From assembly GCA_009363875.1 (NCBI GenBank), contig CM018691.1:5518001-5582000 (forward strand): DNA of 64,000 bases, written 5' to 3'. Shown one piece after another: positions 1 through 9,970 of the stretch. This stretch comes from Mikania micrantha (taxonomy: Eukaryota > Streptophyta > Magnoliopsida > Asterales > Asteraceae). The notes under the pieces are model-generated. The model ran no database searches. It was not told where the DNA came from and worked only from the letters and a program-made list of their open reading frames with translations. Each line of letters opens with the position of its first letter. Positions within the stretch are counted from its first letter, which is position 1. The translations under genes were made by a program, and so were the position numbers.

Positions 1-95
1 TTTATATAAAACATAGACTAATGTATAACCATTACAGATTTGATCTTAATTTAGAGATATGCTGCAATCTTATGTATAACCATTAAAGATTGGAT
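1..95. other. Flank of the RTE insertion with a short tandem repeat
   Basis: No gene. A segment of about 25 bases (tgtataaccatta...gattt/ggat) occurs near 22-46 and again at 71-95, so the target carried an imperfect direct repeat about 49 bp apart. The last 16 bases (80-95, ccattaaagattggat) are the left target-site duplication of the LINE that follows. Confidence 0.6.
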
Positions 96-225
96 ACAAC
101 AACAACCGTACCCAGTAAAATCTCACTTAGAGTGGGGTCTGGGGGGGGAAAGATAAAGACACACCTTACCCCTATCTACAAGTAGAATAGAGAGGCTGCT
201 TCGGTAGAGTCCCCCGGCTCAAAAA
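96..225 (-). repeat. RTE 3' terminus resembling the Au-SINE tail
   Basis: The block holds gtacccagtaaaatc, gtggggtctgggg, cttacccctat and agagaggctgcttc in order, ending at a CAA/TTG triplet run. It closely resembles the widespread plant Au SINE 3' region as remembered. Here it directly ends an RTE LINE, which fits SINE and LINE sharing a 3' recognition sequence. An Au copy inserted next to the LINE is the alternative. I identified it by memory, not alignment. Confidence 0.55.
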
Positions 226-360
226 ACAGTTTTTTTTTTTTTTAAACTGTTTTTCTTTTCATTCCTTTTTTTTTTACACAAAAGAGAACATGCAACCACA
301 ACCAAGAGCACGAAGTACACAAAGTACCAACAAAAACAGACTTGTAAACATTAAAATGGG

Positions 361-880
361 CAAGTCATGTAAGAAAAAGAAAAGGCTAACACCCAAACCA
401 CCCTCCCGCAAAGAAGCAAATGACACATATAAGCACCTATCAATAAATCCCAAAACATCAAACATGCACGTATCCAAGCATTCATATAACCCATAACAAC
501 TCACCACCCCGCAAACATTCCAATAACACATATAACACATATCATAAAACCCAACCCATCAAACAGACACAACAACAGCTGACGACCCCTACGTCAAGAA
601 AACCCCAACGGTTTAACTGACATGTGAACCTTAAAACACGTAAATCATGTAAGAAAAAGCTAACAGCCAAACCACCCTACCGCAAATAAGCAAAACACAT
701 CTAGACACATATCAATAAATCCGAAATCAGCAAACAGGCACGTATCCAAACATTCCTATAACCCATAAAACACATACCAACCCACCCCCCGCAAACATTC
801 CAATAACACATAAGACACATATCATCAAACCCAACCCATCAAAAAGACACAACACTAGCCGACTACCCCTATGTCAAGAA
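361..880 (-). repeat. 280-bp tandem duplication in the LINE 3' UTR
   Basis: 361-600 and 643-880 align along their length: both start a(a/g)tcatgtaagaaaaag, share cgcaaacattccaataacac, and end cccctaYgtcaagaa. Copies differ by many substitutions and small indels, so the duplication is old. It sits between the RT stop region and the terminal Au-like block. Confidence 0.8.
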
Positions 881-882
881 AC

Positions 883-3827
883 CTATGAAAGGGCATATAT
901 ATCTTGCACCTTTATTCTACGTCTCCACTGACTCCTATCATAGATCATGTCCTCCGAGAGGTGTAGCGCTGCCAAATCATGTCTTATCTGCTCATCCCAT
1001 GTCAACCTCGGTCGTCCCCTTCCTCTTTTCCCCTCCACCGTGAGCGACTCTATTCTTCTTACAGGCGCCAACTGGCTTCTTCTCCTGACATGTCCAAACC
1101 ATCTCAATCTTCCTTCCCTAACTTTGTCCGAGATGTTTGCCACCTGTAATCGTTCCCGAAAGACCTCGTTTCTTATCCGGTCAAGCCTTGTGTGTCCGCA
1201 CATCCATCTCAGCATCCTCATCTCCGCCGTCTCCAGCTTCCTAGCTTGGTTCTTCTTAATCGGCCAACAATCGGTGCCGTACATCATGGCTGGCCTGATT
1301 GCCACTCTATAGAATTTACCTTTGAGTTTTTCTGGGAACTTCCTGTCGCATATGATGGTCGTTGCTGCTCTCCACCTTTTCCAACCTGCCTGAATCCGAT
1401 GAGCTACGTCGCTATCTATGTCGCCATCGCCTTGTATAAGCGATCCTAAGTATTTGAACCTTGTCGTCCCTGGTACCTCCTGACCTCCAATGGTCAGCTG
1501 ATCGTCTTCGTCTTCATCGTTTGCCTCGGTAAACTGGCAATGTAGGTACTCAGTTTTTGTCCTACTTATGCGTAAGCCTCTCTGTTTTAGAGTTGTTCGC
1601 CATTCTTCTAAACGACCATTTAGCTCCCCTTTTGTTTCTGCCACTAAAACAATATCATCCGCGAAAAGCATGCACCATGGGATATGGTCCTGGATAGACC
1701 TCGACAACTCATCCAGAATAACCGCAAAAAGGAAGGGGCTTAATGTCGATCCTTGGTGTAGTCCCACCTCCACTGGGAAAAGTCTGTATCTCCCACTGGT
1801 GCTCTGACACTGGTCTTAGCATTCTCGTAGGTATCTTTGATTGCCTCTATATACCTCTGGAGAATACCTCTACTCTCCAACGTATCCCAAATCACCTGTC
1901 GTGGTACGCTGTCATACGCCTTCTCAAGATCGATGAAAACCATATGCAAGTCCTTCCTCTTCTCTCTATATTTCTCCATTAATCTCCGCAGAATGTGTAT
2001 TGCCTCTGTTGTCGATCTTCCTGGCATAAATCCAAACTGATTTACCGTAACTTGGGTTTCTCTTCTCAGTCTGGCCTCAATTACCCTTTCCCAGAGTTTC
2101 ATGGTATGACTCAACAGCTTGATCCCCCTATAGTTTTCACAACACTGTGCGTCTCCCTTGTTCTTGTATAGAGGGATTAACGTACTACTTCTCCACTTGT
2201 TTGGCATGTTCCCGGTTTTGAGTATAGTGTTGAACAACAATGTCAACCACCCCAAACCTTCATCCCCCAAACATTTCCATACCTCAATTGGAATATCATC
2301 AGGTCCCACCGCTTTCCTCCTACCCATCCTCCTGAGCGCTGTGAGAACCTCTTCTTTGGTAATGCGTCTACAATAACAGTTGTTTCCAGATGTTCCCGTG
2401 TTTGTGGGGTTTCCTCTATCTTCTTCTTGATAGTTGCTCTTATTGAAAAGACCGTGGAAGTAGGTTTGCCACCTATCTTTTATTTCGCTTTCTTTTACCA
2501 GCACACGCCCATCCTCTCCCTTTATGAATTTCACTACTCCCAGGTCTTGCCTCTGTCGCTCCCTAGCCTTTGCAATCTTGAAGATGACGTGCTCTCCCTC
2601 TTTAGTTTCAAGGCGTTTATACATCTCTATGTAAGCATTACTTTTAGCTTCTGAAATTGTCTTCTTTGCCTCTCGTTTCGCTTCTTTGTACCTCGTCTTC
2701 AGTCGTGCCCTCTCTGTGCTTTCTGTACATATGGTAAACTCCCTGAACCTTTGTTGCTTTTCACGAACCTTTGTTGCTTTTCACGAACCTTGAGCTACAC
2801 CTCTTCTTTCCACCACCAAGACTCCTTTTGCCCGCTTCTATTACCTGTTGTCATCCCAAGTGTTTCCTTTGCCGCACTAGTCACCCTTTCGGCCATTTCG
2901 TCCCACAAGCTATTCGCGTCTTCGCATGTACTAATGTGGCTCCCTTCGAGTACCTTGTTACTGAATAACGGTATCTTTTCCCCCCTTTAGGGCACCCCAC
3001 CTAATCTGAGGCTTCTTCTTCATTACATCTACGAGCTTCTTACGCATAACAATATCCATTGCCAAGAGTTTATGCTGCGACACCACCGTCTCCCTCGGGA
3101 ATACCTTGCAGTCCTACCACCTGTCACGATCCGCCCTTCTCATCATGAAGTAGTCAATCTGAGTGTCCCTTCCTCCACTACTGAACGTGATCAAGTGTGA
3201 ATCTCTCTTCTTAAAAAAGGAGTTTACGATGCCTAGGTCATGAGCCACAACAAACTCTAAAAGTGTGACCCCACTCTCATTTCTGGATCCAAAACCGAAA
3301 CCCCCATGGACCATAGGGAAACCGTCTTCCTCCTTTCCAATGTGGCCATTGAAGTCTCCTCCTATACAAACTTTCTCATCGTTTGGTATGCTTCTCATCG
3401 CTTCATCCATGCAGTCCCAAAACTCCCTCCTTTCATTTTCTCCTAACCCAGCATGTGGTGCATAGGCGCTTAGTATTGCTATCGCCTCCTCTCCTATCAC
3501 CATCCTCAACATCATGATTCGGTCATTGTATCTTCTTACTTCCACCACCTGGTCCTGAAGTTCTCTGCTCACTAAGAATCCTACTCCGTTCTTTACTCCA
3601 TTGGATCCTGAGTGCCACAACTTGTATCCATTGTATTCTGCACCTTTTGTTCCCTTCCACCTTGTCTCCTGTAGGCATGCAACTTTAACTTTGCGTCTTC
3701 TGAGTGCATCCACCAGCTCCAAAACTCTTCCCGTCAGAGTTCCGATGTTCCATGATCCTATGCGCAAAATCTCCCATGTCCTATTATTCCTTCTACCCAT
3801 ACCTCTCCTCCCCGGACATGATCTCAA
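883..3827 (-). pseudogene. RTE endonuclease-reverse transcriptase, broken
   Basis: Minus strand. The N-terminal part (3827-3114, about 237 codons) is an exonuclease/endonuclease/phosphatase domain: GSWNIGTLTGR, CLQETRWKG, SAYAPHAG, GGDFNGHIG and the C-terminal DTQIDYFMMRR are visible. Host databases often name this protein craniofacial development protein 2-like. The RT part (about 2624-883) shows VFIDLEKAYDS (motif A), FGFMPGRSTTEAI, and FADDIVLVAET (motif C), so catalytic Asp residues remain. Breaks: an in-frame TAG at 3114-3116; a further frameshift near 2960-2990; an in-frame TAG just before a 20-bp tandem duplication (2745-2784) that shifts the frame; and a one-base gain near 1795 that separates the two RT blocks (1740-2624 and 883-1773). 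No complete protein can be made. The plus-strand frames here are shadows. Confidence 0.92.
2745..2784 (-). repeat. 20-bp perfect tandem duplication inside the LINE frame
   Basis: gaacctttgttgcttttcac occurs twice in a row (2745-2764, 2765-2784). Twenty bases is not a multiple of three, so it shifts the reading frame of the region linking endonuclease to RT. Confidence 0.9.
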
Positions 3828-4618
3828 AGTACCATATTGTGATCTCCCGTCTATGTTGACAAGTCAACGATACAAGTCTCCACAAGGACCAACAATACAC
3901 CTAAATAGGTCGTAAGGAACACAAACCAACTTGCACAAATGTCACCAAACCTCCCAACAACCACAAATTCAGATATAAACAAACAGTAACAACTCTTACG
4001 TTAAAAATCAGACAAATGGACAAGGTGTGCAAAGAAGGAGAGATGGAACAGTCTCACAACGGGTTCCTCCAATCCAAGCGTGATCGGTTGGTATCGTTGT
4101 CTTCTCTTTTTACCGGGGCTGCCCGGCGTTCAATTTCTGTCTTCTCGTTTAACCTGATCGAATCACAACAGCAAAAGGAAGCAGGACAAAAATCCCTGTT
4201 TCCTGTCTCCCGAGTTTGTAACAAGTCCCCAGCAGCTTCTTGTGATGATCTCTGTTGTGTTTTCCAAGCTTTATCAATATTCCTCCTTTCCAATGTACCT
4301 GCAGATAACAAGTCTACCGGTGGTGCAAGTATTTTCTGGTATTGCTAGGGTGGAGCTGCGTGTACAGGTAGGGTTTCGGCTACTAGTGATGGTGCAGGTC
4401 GAGTGCTGGGGGTACCGGTAGGGTGGTTTTCCGACCTGTTACTGTGGTCGGTCGAGTGGTGTTCCGTATGGGCTTCCGACTGTGTTTCCAGCTAGGGTCG
4501 AACCTGCGGTGGTGTAGGTAGGTCAGGTAGGGTTCCGATGTTGCTGCTCTGGTTTCGGTGTGTCGGTGGTGCGGGTAGGGTTCAGGTGATGCCGCTAGGG
4601 TCAAAGCTTCAGTGGTTG
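3828..4618 (-). other. LINE 5' UTR, inner part
   Basis: This stretch lies between the endonuclease frame and the solo LTR. It is GC-richer than its surroundings, with repeated variants of ggtagggttccg and ccgacctg near 4370-4600. These resemble bases just beyond the solo LTR (9605-9640), which supports reading both as one 5' UTR split by the LTR. No coding frame is supported. Confidence 0.55.
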
Positions 4619-4623
4619 GCTAG
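4619..4623. repeat. Target-site duplication gctag, left copy (element D)
   Basis: gctag at 4619-4623 is repeated at 9600-9604, directly outside the TG...CA ends of the solo LTR. Confidence 0.9.
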
Positions 4624-5405
4624 TGTAACAGCAAGTGCCAGATCGTCCGGCAAGTCCGTACGGTATGTGTACTTTCACCATATTCTATGTGTACATACGT
4701 AAGCTTAAACAGTACTTGTATTAACAGAATCCTAAATACAAGAAATCGTTGTACGTATTTTCGTATAAACTTAAATACATTAAGTACAACGTACATTTGA
4801 AACAGTAGTTGTGTTTATTAAGTGAAAACTTAATTACAGTTAACACAACAAATCATGGGAAACAACGGTATTCAAACAATAGTCAGAAACAAATCGGTTG
4901 CGATCTGATATCCACAGATGACAGGAATCAGATGACCGACAAGTCAGTACAAAAACAATGTGGAAATCATGATGTATAGTTGAGTCCGACAGTGAGAAAA
5001 CACAATTACAACATTAATGCAGTGTTATTTCAGAATGACGAACTGACAGTGTGTTTGCGTGAGTGACGATTCACACAAACATATTTGTGAGTTTAGAGTT
5101 CTGAAATAATGACTGAAAAGTAGGAAACAAAAGTCAGAAAGCAAAACCATCATCGTATTCATTTGGGTGACGATTCGAACGAATTACGCGCGAAGGTTAC
5201 GCGATCTGACGAAACGACAACGAAAACACGTCACGAACGAAAATAATTTAATAAGATTTAATAAATAACATTTTACAATTTTGAAACTCATCAAAATAAT
5301 TAAATTAAATCCTTTTATTTAAAACTATTTAAATTGCGCGTAAAATCCGGTTACGCGACGAATTTACGAACCGAGCAACGAAAACAAACCCGAACACCCT
5401 CGGGG

Positions 5406-5413
5406 TATAAATA
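5406..5413 (+). promoter_or_regulatory. TATA box of LTR D
   Basis: TATAAATA in ggggtataaatacc is followed by a CT-rich stretch (5440-5470) typical of a plant start region, then by a donor-like GAG/GTATGA at about 5630. It probably drives the LTR transcript. Confidence 0.6.
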
Positions 5414-5845
5414 CCTTAAAATGAGTCCATTTACTCATTTTTCACTCCATCTTCTTCCTCAAAAACCCTAATACCCGGTTTTAGAAACCCCCACCATTTT
5501 CAAGCTTGTTTCTTCCATATCTCCTTCAATACTTAACCAAATCATCTCATCTTTGGACCAAATCGAAGCTCTAGACCTCTACTACATGAAAGTACAACCG
5601 ATCTAGAGTTAAATCCATCAAAAATCGAGGTATGAAGCAACAAAAAGTCACGAAATTAGGGTTTTCGGCATCGTTGATTTAACACTAACCCTAACCGGCC
5701 TAAAGGCCTTTCTACCTAAACCCATGGCTTCGAAACTCAGTTGTTACAAGCCATCACCATAGGACCAGTGAAAACTCTATCTGAACACATGGCCGACCTG
5801 CAACTCCGGAGGGCCGAATGGCTACGGCCGTATGGCCAGCCATCT

Positions 5846-6060
5846 CCATTCGCCACCCAGCTCACCCTCTTTCGTCAGACTACATTCGCCAACACCATCA
5901 GCCATTCGACCTAGGAGCCATTCGACAAGCAGTCTCATTCGGGACATGCTCATTCGCCATGCATATTCATTCGAAACTTTCCCTCATTCGAGCCACTCTT
6001 CATTCGGACTATATCTTCTTTCGGCTAGACTATGGACCAGATGGTCTCATTCGACTGATA
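5846..6060 (+). repeat. ATTCG short-motif array in LTR D
   Basis: The pentamer ATTCG (often CATTCG) recurs about a dozen times in about 215 bp at irregular 10-25 base spacing. The open frames over it reflect the motif, not coding constraint. Confidence 0.75.
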
Positions 6061-6119
6061 GGGTGCCAGTCGGCCAAGCACTCACACACGACCAGAATTC
6101 ATGCGTTGGGCTTGAGGAT

Positions 6120-6985
6120 TGCTTAACCCAGTTCTATGGCCCAACCTTATTACACAGGCCCAACAACCCTTAGGCCCAGTAGTACCCACTGTGTTGGCCT
6201 TCTAGTGTGATTGACCACTTACATTCGTTGGAATTAGATTTCTATCGACTAGATGGTATTATCCGGCCAAGAACCCAAGCCATACGAAAACCACCTTAGG
6301 TTGGCTCAGTTGACGGCAAACCTAAATGGTTGCATGAGACCTAATCGGCCCCACACTCCCATTCTACATCCACTTGATCTAAGCAACATCCACAATGGTT
6401 TTGAGCCCAATTTTCGATTACTGTTTGGCCCAAGACAAACCATACTTGGCCCAATTTCAGTTGATCAATCATGAAAACTCCGTAGGCCCAACCTAGTTGC
6501 TGTTGGCCCAACAGTTCTATCTTTGGCCACACATGTTTTTGGCCCAAGGCCACAATTTTGTCCAACAGCCCAAATTCTAGGCCCACAATTGTTTCAGCCC
6601 ATGTAAGCGGGGCCCAGCTTGGCCCATGAACTTTATTGGTGAAGGCCCGAGACAAAACTCATTGGGCCCAGTAAAATCAGCCCGAGGTCCACCTAGACTA
6701 ATCCAAGGCCTATTTTGAGCCCCTTGTCTTCACTTCGGAGCCACTTTGTCATTAACTTGGTCAACAACCTATTTCTGGCCCAATTTCGATTCCTACAGCC
6801 CATTTTGACATTAGGCCCAACAAATACTGCCTGGGCCCACCTTTGGCCCAATAAATTCCTTAGAGGCCCAATCAAGGCCCACCAAACCACTTGAACTCTA
6901 GCTCTTGTAACTTTTGGCAAGGCCTTTGTGATTCAACACCACATATCATTGGCCCAACTTAATTTGTTGGCCCACATGACTAAAG
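6120..6985 (+). repeat. GGCCCA motif array in LTR D
   Basis: About 20 copies of GGCCCA, mostly TTGGCCCAA or TAGGCCCAA, lie in 0.87 kb. GGCCCA is the reverse complement of the plant site II core (TGGGCC/T) bound by TCP factors. Whether these copies bind anything is unknown. Apparent minus-strand frames (6341-6920) result from the repeat. Confidence 0.8.
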
Positions 6986-7195
6986 AACTATTATAACTCT
7001 TTAATTCAACACTAATATGTGGTAATATTCATGATAACTAAGGAATTTCTACCAAGACGGCACTTTTGCAACAAAGCTTTGCAACATTTACAACATGACT
7101 TCATGAAAATACAATTGGGCTTTAATACAAACTAGATGAGACAAGAATAAATCAAGGAAAGTCTATGGATTACAAGGACCAATAACAAATAAGGA

Positions 7196-7665
7196 TGGGC
7201 CAGACAAAGACCGAAGACTTTGAGTGTTGGCCAAAGCTTATGGCTAACACATACATACACACATAATCCCTATAATTCATACTAATAAGTTATAAACATC
7301 GTGAAATCAATACAGGATCGTGAAAATACACTCAAGTACAATCAAGAGCGCGTACATTCTTGTTTAAGCTAAGTCAAACACAACAACTACAAGGTGAGTT
7401 CATATGCCCCTTTTCTTTAATCTTTATTGATGGGCCAGACAAAGACCGAAGACTTTGAGTGTTGGCCAAAGCTTATGGCTAACACATACATACACACATA
7501 ATCCCTATAATTCATACTAATAAGTTATAAACATCGTGAAATCAATACAGGATCGTGAAAATACACTCAAGTACAATCAAGAGCGCGTACATTCTTGTTT
7601 AAGCTAAGTCAAACACAACAACTACAAGGTGAGTTCATATGCCCCTTTTCTTTAATCTTTATTGA
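7196..7665 (+). repeat. Perfect 235-bp tandem duplication in LTR D
   Basis: 7196-7430 and 7431-7665 appear identical base for base. Each copy carries a splice-donor-like AAGGTGAGTTCATATGCCCC. Lack of differences implies a recent duplication. Confidence 0.92.
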
Positions 7666-9235
7666 TTTTAAACTCTCGGGGCTGAGAAACATGCTTTACT
7701 TTTATTTATTTAAAAGTTTTGCTTACATATTGCTACTACTTTGATTATTTGATATTAAATTGCTTATTATCATAAATCATTGTATGCATGCTTGTTTGAA
7801 TTCAAGAATACAGTAAAGTCAAGATGATGATGATATTTTAATATCATAACTCATCAATACAATAGAATAATTTAGCAGTAAGTTAACTCTTACAACATTT
7901 AGTTATTCTTACAAGAAATGACATTATAGCAATTACAAGGAAACATGATGACATGATTGCAAGAGCAAAACACAAGAATGATATAAAGATAATATATCTT
8001 TACTACATCATTCAATACAAGAGTTAAATAAGTGTAATAAGACTAGATCTTATTATACTTAACCTTACAACTCAACACATATTACAAGAAGAACAAGGAA
8101 CATGGAATGATAATCATGATAACATAATTTCATGATAACAACATCATTCACTCAATTGATTAACATAACCTAATAAGACTAGTTCTTATTTAATTTGTTA
8201 ATATCACGGAGAACATATGACAATGAGAACAAGAGTACAAGTGAATACAATTACAATTAATTACATTTGACCTGTTTGCATTATATCACTTCAATCATGT
8301 GCCAAGTTGTTCAAGTGATCATGTAAGCCCCTTTAATTCGCTGACCAGTTAGTTTGACGTGACTAAACCGACGATAGCATAGTGGTACCATAGGTTTGAC
8401 AAACCTCTAGCTTGTAGGGCTAGTATGTTGATCGTATTGATCCATTGGCCGGTAACGTATGACCGGTGACAGGGCGACCTCAAGTCAGGTTCTGGTAAGC
8501 GACACATGGTGATATTAATCTACAGTGATAAGTAATTAATCCAGCGAAAACCCTATTGACTAGTAGGTTGAGAAGGTGATCTGCTCTCATGTTACACTAC
8601 TAGTAATAGATTTCGTTGAGGACAATAGGCATACATAGTGGTAGAGATAAATCAGATGCATTGAAATCTGATTACGTGAGGATTTCAATGGATTCCTTTC
8701 AGGCTCTATGCACTATGATTCAAGGACAAGATGCAAGGGGTTAACTCACACTCTTTATATTTAATAGAGTATCATCAGTTAACCCACCTCAAGTATAGAA
8801 TAATACAAGGATCAGATTTAAATAATCTAAATTCCTTAACTCATCGAGGGCCTATCAATACTTCGGTTTGATAACTAAACCCCTCTTACTATATTATTAT
8901 TCTACATATGATTACACAGCGGACGATTCGGATATTTGGGAAATGGATATCTTTAGTTGTATCGCAAGTGGTGTGGAAACTTGGTTGAGTATGTGGTGGG
9001 ATAGCGTCTGGGCTTGACCCTTTCATGATTCCCTATATATAAGCATACTTAGTCAGGTGATATACTACTTGTACATATAACTAAAGAGAGGCCATTGGGT
9101 GGAACAGGTGAACAAGTATACAAGCAACAAATATAACATTGTGAATGTGTGCATGATCGGTTCAATGGTTTTCAATTTACTTACTTATGAACTCACCAAC
9201 CTAGTGTTGACTTTGTTTAAATGCATGTTTTCTCA
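7666..9235 (+). other. Distal part of LTR D, no gene
   Basis: AT-rich LTR sequence without a supported frame. It ends at an acceptor-like stretch ttttctcag near 9237. Confidence 0.5.
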
Positions 9236-9599
9236 GGTGACGGACAGGCGTAGATACAATTGTGCAAGTGTTAAGCTAGTGGACTCTTAGAAGACCTAGC
9301 TTACTTTTGACTGCATACTTTTGATATGACAAAACAGTGAATCACTTTTGTATATCTTGTACAGTTCAAGATATAAACTCATTGATTCTTTTTGATTAGA
9401 TTTACTTAGTTAAATTATGATGTACAATGTAATTTAACTTTGTAATTCTATTTCATGTCATGATTAGCATTTCTCATTTATATCTCATGTGCTATGTAAA
9501 CAATCTGATCATTCGATTATCACTCAAAGATATCGCGCCCCGGGAACCTTCCGCCCGACGGGAAAACCCGATCCGTTCCCGCCGGCCCGGGGTGTGACA

Positions 9600-9604
9600 G
9601 CTAG
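9600..9604. repeat. Target-site duplication gctag, right copy (element D)
   Basis: Right partner of 4619-4623. Confidence 0.9.
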
Positions 9605-9954
9605 GATTAGGGTTCCGATTGGGTATGGTAGGTATTCTGGTGGTGTGGGGGTGGTTAGTTGGTTGCGTGAGATGTGTTTTCCGACCGGCCGGTCCTAGGT
9701 CTAGAGGGCTGAGGGGGAGAGAGAGAGAGGAGCGGGAGGGAGAGAGAGCGAGAGGGGCGGGAGGGAGAGAGAGCGAGAGGGGCGGGAGGGAGAGAAGAGA
9801 AGAAGGTCGGCTTTACCTGGTAGCGGTGGACGGCCGGCCGGCGGGGAGGGCGTTCGGTGGCCGCTGTTCCGGCCGGCGGTGTTGTTCGAATTTACCGTTT
9901 GCTAGAGAGAGAGCGTTTGCTAGAGAGAGAAATCCAGCGTGTTGAAGGCATCCT
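9605..9954 (-). other. LINE 5' UTR, outer part, with a purine-rich tandem repeat
   Basis: GC-rich segment with about three copies of a 28-bp gggag(ag)n-gcgaggggcgg unit (about 9712-9795) and a duplicated gtttgctagagagaga (9897-9932). It ends at the right 16-bp target duplication, so it would be the 5' end of the RTE transcript. Confidence 0.55.
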
Positions 9955-9970
9955 CCATTAAAGATTGGAT

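Larger units (their letters stand above)
4624..9599 (+). mobile_element. Element D: 4,976-bp solo LTR of a gypsy-type retrotransposon
   Basis: It begins TGTAACAG, ends GGGGTGTGACA, and is flanked by gctag on both sides, so it has complete LTR ends. It holds no primer site, polypurine tract or pol remnant, and its start is not repeated near its end. It is therefore a solo LTR left by recombination rather than an element with two LTRs. Orientation follows from the TATA box at 5406 and from the match of its end style to elements A-C. Inside are, in order: paired GGTGACGATTC motifs (near 5062 and 5166), the promoter, an ATTCG-rich array, a GGCCCA array, a perfect 235-bp tandem duplication, and a C-rich terminal segment. 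Frames inside it look like by-products of the repeats. Element E at 61993 starts similarly and shares the paired motif. Confidence 0.85.
96..9954 (-). mobile_element. RTE-type LINE, apparently full length, interrupted by a solo LTR
   Basis: This non-LTR retrotransposon is read on the minus strand. The 16-bp sequence ccattaaagattggat occurs at 80-95 and 9955-9970 and brackets it. On the minus strand the element ends with (TTG)3T directly against the left duplication, as expected of RTE elements, which end in short repeats rather than long poly(A). Order 5' to 3' on the minus strand: GC-rich 5' UTR (9954-9605 and 4618-3828), apurinic-type endonuclease, reverse transcriptase, then a 3' UTR with a 280-bp tandem duplication. 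Without the solo LTR (4624-9599) and one copy of its 5-bp duplication, the element is about 4.88 kb. The coding part is dead. What is seen: both duplications, the tail and the domains. Inference: the whole 96-9954 is one insertion. Confidence 0.75.

Noticed and set aside
947..2990. Several plus-strand frames of 65-121 codons
   Set aside because: They are antisense shadows of the RTE reverse transcriptase.
6341..6920. Minus-strand frames of 104 and 75 codons
   Set aside because: They translate the GGCCCA array of LTR D. No domain or codon bias.
9619..9945. 108-codon plus frame rich in Arg/Glu/Gly
   Set aside because: Produced by the purine-rich tandem repeat of the LINE 5' UTR.
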